Of a stretch of DNA of 64,000 bases, positions 1 through 6,992 are shown one piece after another. Numbering within the stretch: position 1 is the first letter of the stretch; each line of letters starts with the position of its first letter. The notes under the pieces were generated by a model. The model was not told where the DNA came from and did not search any database. It saw only the letters and a program-made list of their open reading frames with translations. The position numbers and the translations under genes are program-made. The stretch is from SLQR01 sp964395055 (lineage in GTDB: Bacteria; Bacillota_I; Bacilli_A; Izemoplasmatales; Izemoplasmataceae), in the NCBI GenBank assembly GCA_964395055.1, contig CAYNAA010000001.1, positions 62,001 through 126,000 of the forward strand. Reading direction: 5' to 3'.

Positions 1-176
1 TTATCGGTAAAATCGCAATATGTACAAAAGAGATAAAGCCTGGTGAACGAGGAGAAGTAAAGATTGATGGTCAATATTGGACTGCCATTACTTCAGGAGA
101 TGATAGCGTATTAGTCGATGAAAAAGTCGAAGTATTAGCCATTGAAGGTGTTAAGCTTATCGTGGTTAAACTATGA
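1..176 (+). CDS. NfeD-family protein, C-terminal end only (partial)
   Basis: The reading frame is open from base 3 to a TGA at 174-176; the start lies before the window. The visible 57 residues contain G-E-R-G-E-V-K-I-D-G-Q-Y-W-T-A followed by V-E-V-L-A-I-E-G-V-K-L-I-V, the pattern of the small OB-fold (beta-barrel) domain that ends NfeD proteins. NfeD proteins are membrane partners of SPFH/flotillin-type proteins, and an SPFH gene follows one gene downstream, which supports the call. The stop overlaps the next gene's start (ATGA), so the two are probably translationally coupled. Confidence 0.75.
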   Translation, partial: IGKIAICTKEIKPGERGEVKIDGQYWTAITSGDDSVLVDEKVEVLAIEGVKLIVVKL

Positions 177-826
177 ATTCAGGACTAATTAGACGCGCAG
201 TTGCTTTTTTTGCAGATCTAATTGTCATTGCTAGTATCGTAAGTATATCTTTTAGTTTGATTGCACAACCTTTATATCAAAACAGTGTTGAAAACTTTGA
301 TACATTATATGCTGAATATGAACGATTAGAAAACGAACGTGCAGAAGAATTAATCGCTTTAAATGAAGAAGAATACGAACTTAATGAAGATTTAGACAAC
401 GGCGATATTGAAGAAACTGAATATGAAACAGAGATGGATTCAATTCGGGCTGAACGAGATGACATTGGTGACAAGTATAGCGTAGATAATTATCCTGAAG
501 AATATGGTGTAGGTAATTCATATTTAGCTTTCTCGATATTTTATCACATAGGAACATTTTTATTGTTCCATGTCCTCTATATGATCATCTTAAAAGGGCA
601 TTCAATTGGAAGAAAATTAATGAAACTGAAACTTGTTGGTCATGTTAATCCATTTACAATATTATTAAGAGAGTTTTTCTGGAAATGGTTATTTTATACT
701 TTCACTTTAGGTATCGGATTACTCATTGACATTTACATGATTATTTTACGTGCTGACAAGAAAACATTGCGTGATATGTTCTCAAGAACGCGTGTTATCT
801 TAGAAGATATAAACTATCCATTTTAA
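173..826 (+). CDS. RDD-family membrane protein with acidic insert
   Basis: 217 residues. Helix 1 (about 9-32) carries the R7/R8 and D15 pattern of RDD proteins. Helix 2 spans about 117-140 and helix 3 about 168-192, with the conserved G-H-S-I-G-R-K-L-M-K segment (142-151) between them and K-T-L-R-D-M after helix 3. Residues about 36-104 form a long, very Glu/Asp-rich, probably helical stretch between helices 1 and 2 that I do not expect in a minimal RDD domain. RDD proteins are poorly characterised membrane proteins, some linked to ion transport. It sits between NfeD (4-base overlap) and an SPFH gene, so a membrane-microdomain role is an inference. Confidence 0.75.
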   Translation: MNSGLIRRAVAFFADLIVIASIVSISFSLIAQPLYQNSVENFDTLYAEYERLENERAEELIALNEEEYELNEDLDNGDIEETEYETEMDSIRAERDDIGDKYSVDNYPEEYGVGNSYLAFSIFYHIGTFLLFHVLYMIILKGHSIGRKLMKLKLVGHVNPFTILLREFFWKWLFYTFTLGIGLLIDIYMIILRADKKTLRDMFSRTRVILEDINYPF

Positions 827-850
827 AAAAGAAAATAGGAGGAATATTTT

Positions 851-1780
851 ATGGGCTGGATTTTAGGCTTAGTAGTTGTACTGATTGTACTAGTTTATTT
901 AGCAACACGTTTTACTATTGTTACACAAGCAAACCGTTTTATCGTTGAACGACTTGGTGGATACTATGTAACCTGGGACGTTGGGATTCATTTCTTAATT
1001 CCATTTATTGACCGGGTCAAACTAAAAGTATCGATTAAAGAACAAGTTGTTGACTTTGATCCACAACCTGTTATCACAAAAGATAACGTAACAATGCAAA
1101 TTGATACTGTCGTTTTCTTCCAAATCACCGATCCGAAACTCTACACTTACGGTGTTAACTACCCAATCAAAGCAATTGAAAACTTAACCGCAACAACACT
1201 CCGTAATATTATTGGGGATTTAGAGCTTGACGAATCGTTAACATCACGTGATGTAATCAATGAAAGAATGCGTACGATTTTGGATGAAGCAACAGACCCA
1301 TGGGGAATCAAGATCAACCGTGTTGAACTTAAAAATATTATCCCACCAAAAGATATCCGTGAAGCCATGGAGAAACAAATGCGAGCAGAACGTGAAAAAC
1401 GTCAATCAATTCTTATCGCAGAAGGTAACAAACGTTCAGCTATCTTAACAGCCGAAGGTGAACGAGAGTCACAAATTCTTCGTGCCGATGGTGAAAAACA
1501 AGTTCGTATCTTAGAAGCCGAAGGGAAATCGCAAGCGATTCTTAAAGTTCAAGGTGCAACTGCCAAAGGTATCGAACTCATTAAACAAGCTGGAGCCGAT
1601 GAAGCATTCTTACGTTTAGAAGCTTACAAAGCAATGGAGAACGTAGCTAACGGACAAGCCACCAAACTTATCATTCCTTCGGATATGCAAGGTATGGTCG
1701 GTCTTGCTTCAACATTGTCAGAAGCATTCCAAAAAGCACCAGAAGTCAAATATAACAAAGACACAAAAGATAAAAAATAA
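851..1780 (+). CDS. SPFH/band 7 (stomatin-like) membrane protein
   Basis: 309 residues preceded by an ATAGGAGGA ribosome site. One N-terminal membrane helix (about 2-18) is followed by a band 7 domain (about 20-200, with E-R-L-G-G-Y-Y and R-V-E-L-K-N-I-I-P-P). A helical Ala/Glu-rich region with repeated A-E-G / A-D-G units follows (about 175-240), and the tail is lysine-rich. The length and layout match QmcA/stomatin-type proteins rather than long flotillins. These oligomerise on the inner face of the membrane, often with an NfeD partner, which is encoded two genes upstream. A terminator follows, so this ends the operon. Confidence 0.88.
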   Translation: MGWILGLVVVLIVLVYLATRFTIVTQANRFIVERLGGYYVTWDVGIHFLIPFIDRVKLKVSIKEQVVDFDPQPVITKDNVTMQIDTVVFFQITDPKLYTYGVNYPIKAIENLTATTLRNIIGDLELDESLTSRDVINERMRTILDEATDPWGIKINRVELKNIIPPKDIREAMEKQMRAEREKRQSILIAEGNKRSAILTAEGERESQILRADGEKQVRILEAEGKSQAILKVQGATAKGIELIKQAGADEAFLRLEAYKAMENVANGQATKLIIPSDMQGMVGLASTLSEAFQKAPEVKYNKDTKDKK

Positions 1781-1796
1781 TATCTCTAATCTCATT

Positions 1797-1826
1797 AAAA
1801 CACCCAAAATTTTGGGTGTTTTTTTG
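1797..1826 (+). terminator. Terminator after the SPFH gene
   Basis: The inverted repeat AACACCCAAAATTTTGGGTGTT is followed directly by a run of seven T residues. It closes the NfeD-RDD-SPFH unit and separates it from the strong promoter at 1835. Confidence 0.9.
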
Positions 1827-1834
1827 TATTAGAT

Positions 1835-1863
1835 TTGACATGAAAATAGTTTTCATATATAAT
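1835..1863 (+). promoter_or_regulatory. Consensus sigma-A promoter with inverted repeat in the spacer
   Basis: TTGACA (1835-1840), a 17-base spacer and TATAAT (1858-1863): a perfect housekeeping promoter. The spacer holds TGAAAATAGTTTTCA (1841-1855), a 7-1-7 inverted repeat that matches the Fur-family consensus TGATAATNATTATCA at 11 of 14 half-site positions. A repressor bound there would block the promoter. The identity of any such repressor is inference. Confidence 0.8.
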
Positions 1864-1931
1864 ATGTAAGAAATGTAAGAAGTTTCATGATCCATCTACG
1901 TAGTACATTTTTCTAATATGGAGGTGAAAAG

Positions 1932-2003
1932 ATGCGATCAAACTTATTTACAGATATCCCTTGGTCACATGTTTACACTTTTGGGAGAAATTTTACAACA
2001 TAG
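1932..2003 (+). CDS. Predicted 23-residue microprotein
   Basis: ATG at 1932 sits 7 bases after a perfect GGAGG (1920-1924), downstream of the consensus promoter at 1835. The product has 23 residues and is rich in aromatics (three Phe, one Trp, one Tyr) with few charges; it begins MRSNLFTDIPW. It resembles no family I recognise. It ends in TAG at 2001, immediately before the AAGGAG of a second microprotein, so the two look like one coupled transcript. It could be a real microprotein or a leader peptide that sets translation of the second frame. Codon statistics cannot prove a gene this short. Confidence 0.5.
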   Translation: MRSNLFTDIPWSHVYTFGRNFTT

Positions 2004-2017
2004 AAGGAGATGATGAC

Positions 2018-2110
2018 ATGAGAAAACTACTCAAAACATTAGAAGCGTATTATAATCAAAAAATTGATGTAAATCCTGCTTTTGCGGTTAAACGACCAAA
2101 TCGCAAATAG
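2018..2110 (+). CDS. Predicted 30-residue basic microprotein
   Basis: ATG at 2018 is preceded by AAGGAGATGATGAC, a strong ribosome site that begins at the stop codon of the upstream microprotein. The 30 residues are basic (eight Lys/Arg against two acidic), start MRKLLKTLEAYYNQ and end in K-R-P-N-R-K. There is no membrane segment and no family I recognise. A hairpin terminator begins 7 bases after the stop. The complete set of promoter, two ribosome sites and terminator indicates a genuine small transcription unit. Function is unknown; a small RNA- or protein-binding regulator is only a guess. Confidence 0.55.
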   Translation: MRKLLKTLEAYYNQKIDVNPAFAVKRPNRK

Positions 2111-2116
2111 CCTATC

Positions 2117-2147
2117 AAAAAAGACGTAAATATTTACGTCTTTTTTT
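2117..2147. terminator. Bidirectional terminator, microprotein unit / asnS
   Basis: The near-symmetrical hairpin AAAGACGTAAATATTTACGTCTTT with flanking A and T runs can end the plus-strand microprotein transcript and the minus-strand asnS transcript, whose stop codon is at 2151. Confidence 0.85.
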
Positions 2148-2150
2148 ATG

Positions 2151-3530
2151 TTAAAATTCACATATTCGCGGCGTTCTTGGAAATGGAATGACATCACGTA
2201 TGTTTTCAACGCCTGTGATATACATTAACATTCGATCGAACCCTAATCCATAGCCTGCGTGTGGTGTCGTTCCATATTTTCTTAAGTCTAAGTACCACCA
2301 AAGCGGTTCTTCTTGAACGCCCATTTCTTTCATTCGCTTTTTAAGCATATCAAGACGCTCTTCTCTTTGTGATCCTCCAATCAACTCACCAGCTTTAGGA
2401 ACCAATAAATCCATCGCAGCGACGGTTTCTTGATCATCGTTCAAACGCATATAAAAGGCTTTAATATCTTTGGGCCAATCTGTTACAAACACCGGTCCAT
2501 TAAAATGTTCAACAAGATATTTTTCGTGTTCTTTAGCCAAATCCTGTCCTTGTATCGGTTCATTTTCAAACGCTTTATTAGCGTTTTGTAAAATCGTTAT
2601 TGCTTGGGCGTGTTTAACACGTTTAAACCGTGTTTTAAGAACGCCATTTAATTTTTCCACTAATCCTTTTTCAACAAACCGGTTAAAGAAAGCAATTTCT
2701 TCTTTTGCGTGCGTCATCACATAGTTAATAATAAACTTGACCATATCTTCTGCAAGGTTCATATCATCTTCTAAATCTGCAAAAGCAATTTCAGGTTCGA
2801 TCATCCAAAATTCAGAAGCATGTGTTTGGGTATTTGATTTTTCAGCTCTAAATGTTGGTCCAAATGTATACACCTTTTTAAATGCTTGCGCAAAAACTTC
2901 TGCCTCTAATTGTCCCGAAACTGATAAATTGGTTTGTTTTCCAAAAAAGTCTTGTTTAAAATCTAGTGCGCCTGTTTCTGTTTTCGGATAGTTTACCGGA
3001 TCAAGCGCTGAAATTCTAAATAGTTCTCCTGCACCTTCTGCATCAATCCCACTAATAATTGGACTTGCTAAATGCATAAAGTGTTTTTCTTGAAAAAACG
3101 TATGAATCGCATGGGTAAGAATACTGCGAACTCTAAAGACTGCGGTGAATAGATTGGTTCTTGGTCGCAGATGAGCTACACTTCTTAAATACTCTCTAGA
3201 GTGTCTTTTTGGTTGAATTGGATAATCTTCAGCTGCATCACCAACAAGCTCTATAGAGGTAGCCTTGATCTCAAATGGTTGTTTCATCTTTGGCGTAATA
3301 AGCACAGTGCCTCGAACTCTAACGCTTGAGCCAATACGTATTTTTTGAATGTCATCAAAGTTATTTAATGCTTCTTCATACACGATTTGTACGCTATTAA
3401 AAAATGTTCCATCATGTAAATCAATGAAGCCAAACGCTTTTTGAGCACGATGATTTCTTACCCATCCTTCTAAAACTATTGTTTTTTCTTCTAATGATTG
3501 AAATTGTGCATATAAATCCCTAATATCCAT
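2151..3530 (-). CDS. asnS: Asparaginyl-tRNA synthetase
   Basis: 459 residues, the usual length. It attaches asparagine to tRNA-Asn in the cytoplasm. An N-terminal OB-fold anticodon-binding domain (about 15-110, V-L-E-G-W-V-R-N-H-R) precedes the class II catalytic core. Motif 2 (F-R-A-E-K-S-N-T then H-A-S-E-F-W-M-I-E-P-E) lies near 228-250 and motif 3 (G-Y-G-L-G-F-D-R) at about 426-433. H-A-S-E-F-W with the absence of an AspRS insert favours AsnRS over AspRS. The T-box leader immediately upstream implies induction by uncharged tRNA. Confidence 0.95.
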   Translation of the reverse strand: MDIRDLYAQFQSLEEKTIVLEGWVRNHRAQKAFGFIDLHDGTFFNSVQIVYEEALNNFDDIQKIRIGSSVRVRGTVLITPKMKQPFEIKATSIELVGDAAEDYPIQPKRHSREYLRSVAHLRPRTNLFTAVFRVRSILTHAIHTFFQEKHFMHLASPIISGIDAEGAGELFRISALDPVNYPKTETGALDFKQDFFGKQTNLSVSGQLEAEVFAQAFKKVYTFGPTFRAEKSNTQTHASEFWMIEPEIAFADLEDDMNLAEDMVKFIINYVMTHAKEEIAFFNRFVEKGLVEKLNGVLKTRFKRVKHAQAITILQNANKAFENEPIQGQDLAKEHEKYLVEHFNGPVFVTDWPKDIKAFYMRLNDDQETVAAMDLLVPKAGELIGGSQREERLDMLKKRMKEMGVQEEPLWWYLDLRKYGTTPHAGYGLGFDRMLMYITGVENIRDVIPFPRTPRICEF

Positions 3531-3548
3531 ATTAACACTCCTTTATAA

Positions 3549-3764
3549 TAAAAAAACGTCCTTAACAAAGGACGACATAATCGCGGTACCACCTTAATTC
3601 TAGCTCTCGCTAGCACTCAATCTCTATAACGCCGAGATGCGGATGGGTCTACTCAATTCTTCCATCACTCCTGGTGTTTTTCATCTTCTTTTGTCTTTGG
3701 CTTTCACTCTCCCAAAGTCGCTTGATAACAGAGAAAAAGATTACTCGTCCATTCATCGTTTTAT
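3549..3764 (-). promoter_or_regulatory. T-box leader of asnS
   Basis: On the minus strand the leader contains the T-box sequence GGTGGTACCGCG (3582-3593). It is followed by the terminator hairpin CGTCCTTTGTTAAGGACG plus a T run (3549-3574). Further upstream an apical CTTTGG/CCAAAG hairpin with a GAGAG loop resembles Stem I. T-boxes read through when the cognate tRNA is uncharged. An AAC triplet (Asn) lies at 3676-3678 on the 3' side of Stem I and is a plausible specifier, but I could not fold the stem confidently. Confidence 0.9.
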
Positions 3765-3770
3765 AGTATA

Positions 3771-3798
3771 ATCATATCAAAAAAACCTTCATTGTCAA
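3771..3798 (-). promoter_or_regulatory. Promoter of the asnS T-box transcript
   Basis: On the minus strand TTGACA (3793-3798), a 16-base spacer and TATGAT (3771-3776), placing the start of transcription just before the T-box Stem I. Confidence 0.65.
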
Positions 3799-3806
3799 CT
3801 TAAAAC

Positions 3807-3839
3807 AAAATAAAATCCTACGATGGGTAGGATTTTATT
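3807..3839 (-). terminator. Terminator after prs
   Basis: A hairpin with arms AAATCCTAC/GTAGGATTT overlaps the last codons of prs and is followed on the minus strand by a T-rich run. Confidence 0.8.
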
Positions 3840-4803
3840 CTTTATCATGGTATTCGAATAACCCACTTAAGGGTTTATCTTGAACAATGTTTAAGATTCC
3901 TTTTGACAATAATGGTGCAATACTTAATTGAGTAATCTTGTCCGATTTTTTATCTTCATTCAGACAAATTGTGTTTGTACATACAAGTTCTTTGATTGCG
4001 CTATTATTGATGTGTTCAATCGCTGGACCAGAAAAAATTGGATGTGTACAAGCAGCGTACACTTCTTTTGCACCGGCAGCTTTTAATGCACTTGCAGCAG
4101 AACTGATTGTTCCTGCTGTATCAATAATGTCATCAATAATAATAGCAACACGGTTCTGCACATCTCCAACAATACCCATAACTTCAACTTCATTGGCTCT
4201 TGGTCTTCGTTTGTCAATTATGGCGATAGGTGCATTAAGCACATTTCCCATTTCTCTAGCACGTACTGCACCACCATGGTCTGGTGAAACGATTACAATG
4301 TCTTCATCTTTTAACTTTTTATGAAAGTAATCAACAATAATAGGCATCGCCACAAAATTATCAATTGGGATATCAAAAAAGCCTTGAATCTGCCCAGCAT
4401 GTAAGTCCATAGCTAGTACTCTTGTCGCTCCAGCTACTTGTAATAAGTTCGCTACAAGTTTAGCTGAAATTGGTTGTCTTGATGCTGCCTTGCGATCTTG
4501 TCTACTATATCCATAGTAAGGCATAACCACATTGATGTTCTTAGCTGATGCACGTTTTAATGCATCAATCATAATAAGTAACTCCATTAAGTTCTCATTA
4601 ACTGGTGTTTGCGTTGGTTGAACGACAAACACATGATGTCCCCTTACAGTTTCTTCAATATTAATAGAAATTTCGCCATCAGCAAACCGTTTAACTTCAC
4701 ATTCGCTAAGGGGGATATTAGTCATTTTGGAAATTTCTTCTGCCAAGGGTTTATTCGCATTTAATGCAAACAACTTAATTTTATGTCCGTTATATATTGC
4801 CAT
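3835..4803 (-). CDS. prs: Ribose-phosphate pyrophosphokinase (PRPP synthetase)
   Basis: 322 residues. It makes PRPP from ribose 5-phosphate and ATP, feeding purine, pyrimidine, His and Trp synthesis. Diagnostic motifs are Y-S-R-Q-D-R-K (about 99-105), M-D-L-H-A-G-Q-I-Q-G-F-F, S-P-D-H-G-G-A-V-R-A and the PRPP loop D-D-I-I-D-T-A-G-T (about 224-232). An in-frame ATG 12 bases upstream lies inside the GGAGG ribosome site itself, so the start is the ATG at 4803 (TTGGAGGATTTT before it). The gene has its own terminator, and a spoVG terminator lies upstream. Confidence 0.95.
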   Translation of the reverse strand: MAIYNGHKIKLFALNANKPLAEEISKMTNIPLSECEVKRFADGEISINIEETVRGHHVFVVQPTQTPVNENLMELLIMIDALKRASAKNINVVMPYYGYSRQDRKAASRQPISAKLVANLLQVAGATRVLAMDLHAGQIQGFFDIPIDNFVAMPIIVDYFHKKLKDEDIVIVSPDHGGAVRAREMGNVLNAPIAIIDKRRPRANEVEVMGIVGDVQNRVAIIIDDIIDTAGTISSAASALKAAGAKEVYAACTHPIFSGPAIEHINNSAIKELVCTNTICLNEDKKSDKITQLSIAPLLSKGILNIVQDKPLSGLFEYHDKE

Positions 4804-4864
4804 AAAATCCTCCAATATTTTTTCAGGGTCTATTTACATATTCATTATACGAGAAAACAAGACA

Positions 4865-4901
4865 AAATAAAATGCAACTTTGAAAAAAGTTGCATTTATT
4901 T
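4865..4901 (-). terminator. Terminator after spoVG
   Basis: A hairpin with arms AAATGCAACTT/AAGTTGCATTT sits just past the spoVG stop codon, with a T-rich tract on the minus strand. Confidence 0.82.
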
Positions 4902-4903
4902 TA

Positions 4904-5167
4904 TTATTCTTCTTCAGATAATTTTTGATACGCATCAATTACAATGCCTTCAATAAGATTTCTGGTTTCTTGATTGATCGGATGCGCAACGTCTTTAAAC
5001 TCACCATTAGGCATTTTCCGACTAGGCATTGCCACAAAAAGACCATCTTTCCCATCGATAACACGTAATTCATGAACAACAAAGCAATCATCAATAGTAA
5101 TAGCAGCAATCGCTTTTAAACGATTTTCTCCATTGAATTTTTTGACTCTTACATCTGTAATATTCAT
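4904..5167 (-). CDS. spoVG: SpoVG family regulatory RNA/DNA-binding protein
   Basis: 87 residues, nearly all matching SpoVG: an M-N-I-T-D-V-R start, I-T-I-D-D-C-F-V-V-H-E-L-R-V-I, F-V-A-M-P-S-R-K and D-V-A-H-P-I-N. The family is named from Bacillus sporulation but is widespread in non-sporulating Firmicutes, where it binds nucleic acids and affects cell envelope and virulence genes. The start at 5167 fits GGGTGGAATA; an upstream in-frame ATG adds eight residues with no counterpart in the family. It has its own promoter (5210-5238) although the ispE gene lies just upstream. Confidence 0.93.
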   Translation of the reverse strand: MNITDVRVKKFNGENRLKAIAAITIDDCFVVHELRVIDGKDGLFVAMPSRKMPNGEFKDVAHPINQETRNLIEGIVIDAYQKLSEEE

Positions 5168-5209
5168 TATTCCACCCCACAGTTTAGTCAATTACACTTA
5201 TATGCCAAA

Positions 5210-5238
5210 ATTATAGCACATGTTTTCTGGGTTTTCAA
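5210..5238 (-). promoter_or_regulatory. Promoter of spoVG with extended -10
   Basis: On the minus strand TTGAAA (5233-5238), 17 bases, then TATAAT (5210-5215) preceded by TGC. This gives TGTGCTATAAT, a form repeated at other promoters in this window. Confidence 0.82.
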
Positions 5239-5264
5239 ATATTTTTTAAGCGAAAACGGCTTTA

Positions 5265-6107
5265 TTAGTTAATTTTCGTTAAAATGACACGATGTTTCTC
5301 CTGAAATTTTTCGAATATTGCTTGCCTTTTTTTCTTATTTCTATCTAAAACAAATAGTGTTGGTCCACTTCCACTCATTAAAACTCCTTCTACCTGGAAC
5401 GATTCTAGTTCTTCTTTTAAAGCGCCTACCTTAGGGAATTTTTTGAATGTAAACGGCTCTAGTGCGTTGTAAAGTTCCTTAACTATTAAGTCATAGTCCC
5501 TGTTATAAATTGCATTGTTAATACCGTTAATCTTTTTCTTAGGAACCAATTCCATATCAACGGCTTGAAAAACTTTTTTTGTGCTAACCCTAATATTTGG
5601 TGCAATTAACATGATTGTACTTTTTAACTTAATATTTAAAAAAACAAGTTGTTCACCTTTTCCACGAGCGATACAAAGCTTATTGTAAATACAATGTGGT
5701 ATATCTGCTCCGAACGTTTCACCAATGTCCGCCAATGTTTCTAATGACAACCGTAATTTAAATAGTCTGTTCATACCTCTTAATGTTGCTGCGGCATCAG
5801 CACTTCCACCAGCTAACCCAGCTGCAATTGGGATGCGTTTATCAATATGTATATGGACGCCAGAATCAATAGCATACGTGTCAATCATATACGTTGCAAT
5901 TTTATAGACAAGATTATCTTCTACATTGTCTGTTATCGGAATACTTGATGTGATAAGCACACTTCCTTTTAGGTATGCTTTAAAATAGAGAGTATCGTGA
6001 AGTTTTAAAGGGGCCATAACCATCTCTAAGTTATGAAACTGATCGGGTCGTTTATTGAGAATATCTAAATATAAATTAATTTTAGCATGTGCTTTTTCTT
6101 TCATCAT
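5265..6107 (-). CDS. ispE: 4-diphosphocytidyl-2-C-methyl-D-erythritol kinase
   Basis: 280 residues, GHMP kinase family. It phosphorylates CDP-methylerythritol in the non-mevalonate isoprenoid pathway. The N-terminal A-H-A-K-I-N-L-Y-L-D motif, the ATP-binding P-I-A-A-G-L-A-G-G-S-A-D-A-A-A (about 93-107) and the C-terminal M-S-G-S-G-P-T-L-F motif are all present. The ribosome site is GAGGTGGT. It is the last gene of dagK-rnmV-rsmA-ispE. The next pathway enzymes, ispD and ispF, lie about 49 kb away at 54496-55658. Confidence 0.94.
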   Translation of the reverse strand: MMKEKAHAKINLYLDILNKRPDQFHNLEMVMAPLKLHDTLYFKAYLKGSVLITSSIPITDNVEDNLVYKIATYMIDTYAIDSGVHIHIDKRIPIAAGLAGGSADAAATLRGMNRLFKLRLSLETLADIGETFGADIPHCIYNKLCIARGKGEQLVFLNIKLKSTIMLIAPNIRVSTKKVFQAVDMELVPKKKINGINNAIYNRDYDLIVKELYNALEPFTFKKFPKVGALKEELESFQVEGVLMSGSGPTLFVLDRNKKKRQAIFEKFQEKHRVILTKIN

Positions 6108-6118
6108 ACCACCTCACA

Positions 6119-6134
6119 TGTTCCACGTGGAACA
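6119..6134. other. parS centromere-like site
   Basis: TGTTCCACGTGGAACA is a perfect 16-base palindrome that matches the bacterial parS sequence bound by ParB/Spo0J (consensus TGTTNCACGTGAAACA and variants). It occupies the gap between the stop of rsmA (6135) and the ribosome site of ispE, about 16 kb from oriC, where parS sites normally cluster. No parA or parB gene is in the window. Confidence 0.85.
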
Positions 6135-6992
6135 TTACTTAATTTGATAAAAATAGTTAGCCAATGTTATATACGTCTCTAATGAAAGTTTGTCCGCTCT
6201 AACTTGAGGGTGAACATTAAGTATTTCTAGTATCTCACTAAGCCTGATTTTATCAATATTTAATAATTCATATAGATTGTTTAGTAAGGTTTTTCTTCTT
6301 TGTTTAAAAGCAGCTTTAACAAAGGCAAAGAAGAATGGTTCTGATAACACCGCGTCATGATACCTGTTATGAAATGCTAAAGAAACAACGGCACTATCTA
6401 CATTAGGTGCTGGGATAAAAACACTTTTGGGTACTTTAAAAGTCAATTTGGTTTCTGCGCGATATTGCACCGCAATACTTAGTGCATTGTAATCTTTTGT
6501 ATGTGTTGATGCTGTGATTCTTTTTGCAACTTCATACTGCATCATGACAACCATTTTACTTATAAGTTTTGTCGTCTCTAAACATTTCATAAGGATAGGT
6601 GTTGTAATATAGTAAGGTAAGTTGGCAATAACAACAACATCTTTCACTTGGGCGTCTATAGCTTTTATATCTGCATCAATATCTCTATCTAATACATCGG
6701 CATTGATCAAAGAAAAATTGTTTTCATTAAACATACTGTTCAATACTGGAATTAAATCAGTATCAATCTCATATGCAAGCACATGCTTAGCCTTAGGTAT
6801 TAGACGCTCTGTTAAACTTCCTAATCCAGGTCCGATTTCAACGACAAAAGTATCTTTATCAATTTCTGCAGTTTCAACTATTTTTTTGAGTATATTATCA
6901 TCGATAAGAAAATTTTGGCCAAAACGCTTTTTCACTTTGACACGGTTTGACTTTATCATTGAATGAATGTGTTTTGGATTAGAAGATTTCAT
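6135..6992 (-). CDS. rsmA: 16S rRNA dimethyladenosine transferase
   Basis: 285 residues. It dimethylates two adjacent adenines near the 3' end of 16S rRNA during small-subunit assembly. F-G-Q-N-F-L-I-D near the start, the SAM-binding V-E-I-G-P-G-L-G-S-L-T (about 47-57) and the N-L-P-Y-Y-I-T catalytic motif (about 124-130) are clear. The start overlaps the rnmV stop by 4 bases (ATGA). The rnmV-rsmA order is the usual Bacillus arrangement. Confidence 0.96.
   Translation of the reverse strand: MKSSNPKHIHSMIKSNRVKVKKRFGQNFLIDDNILKKIVETAEIDKDTFVVEIGPGLGSLTERLIPKAKHVLAYEIDTDLIPVLNSMFNENNFSLINADVLDRDIDADIKAIDAQVKDVVVIANLPYYITTPILMKCLETTKLISKMVVMMQYEVAKRITASTHTKDYNALSIAVQYRAETKLTFKVPKSVFIPAPNVDSAVVSLAFHNRYHDAVLSEPFFFAFVKAAFKQRRKTLLNNLYELLNIDKIRLSEILEILNVHPQVRADKLSLETYITLANYFYQIK

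Noticed and set aside
1241..1254. Palindrome ACATCACGTGATGT inside the SPFH gene, resembling a parS core
   Set aside because: Only the central CACGTG agrees; the flanks lack the required TGTT/AACA, and it lies within a coding sequence.
4804..4815. Upstream ATG that would extend prs by four codons
   Set aside because: That ATG is part of the GGAGG ribosome site for the better start at 4803.
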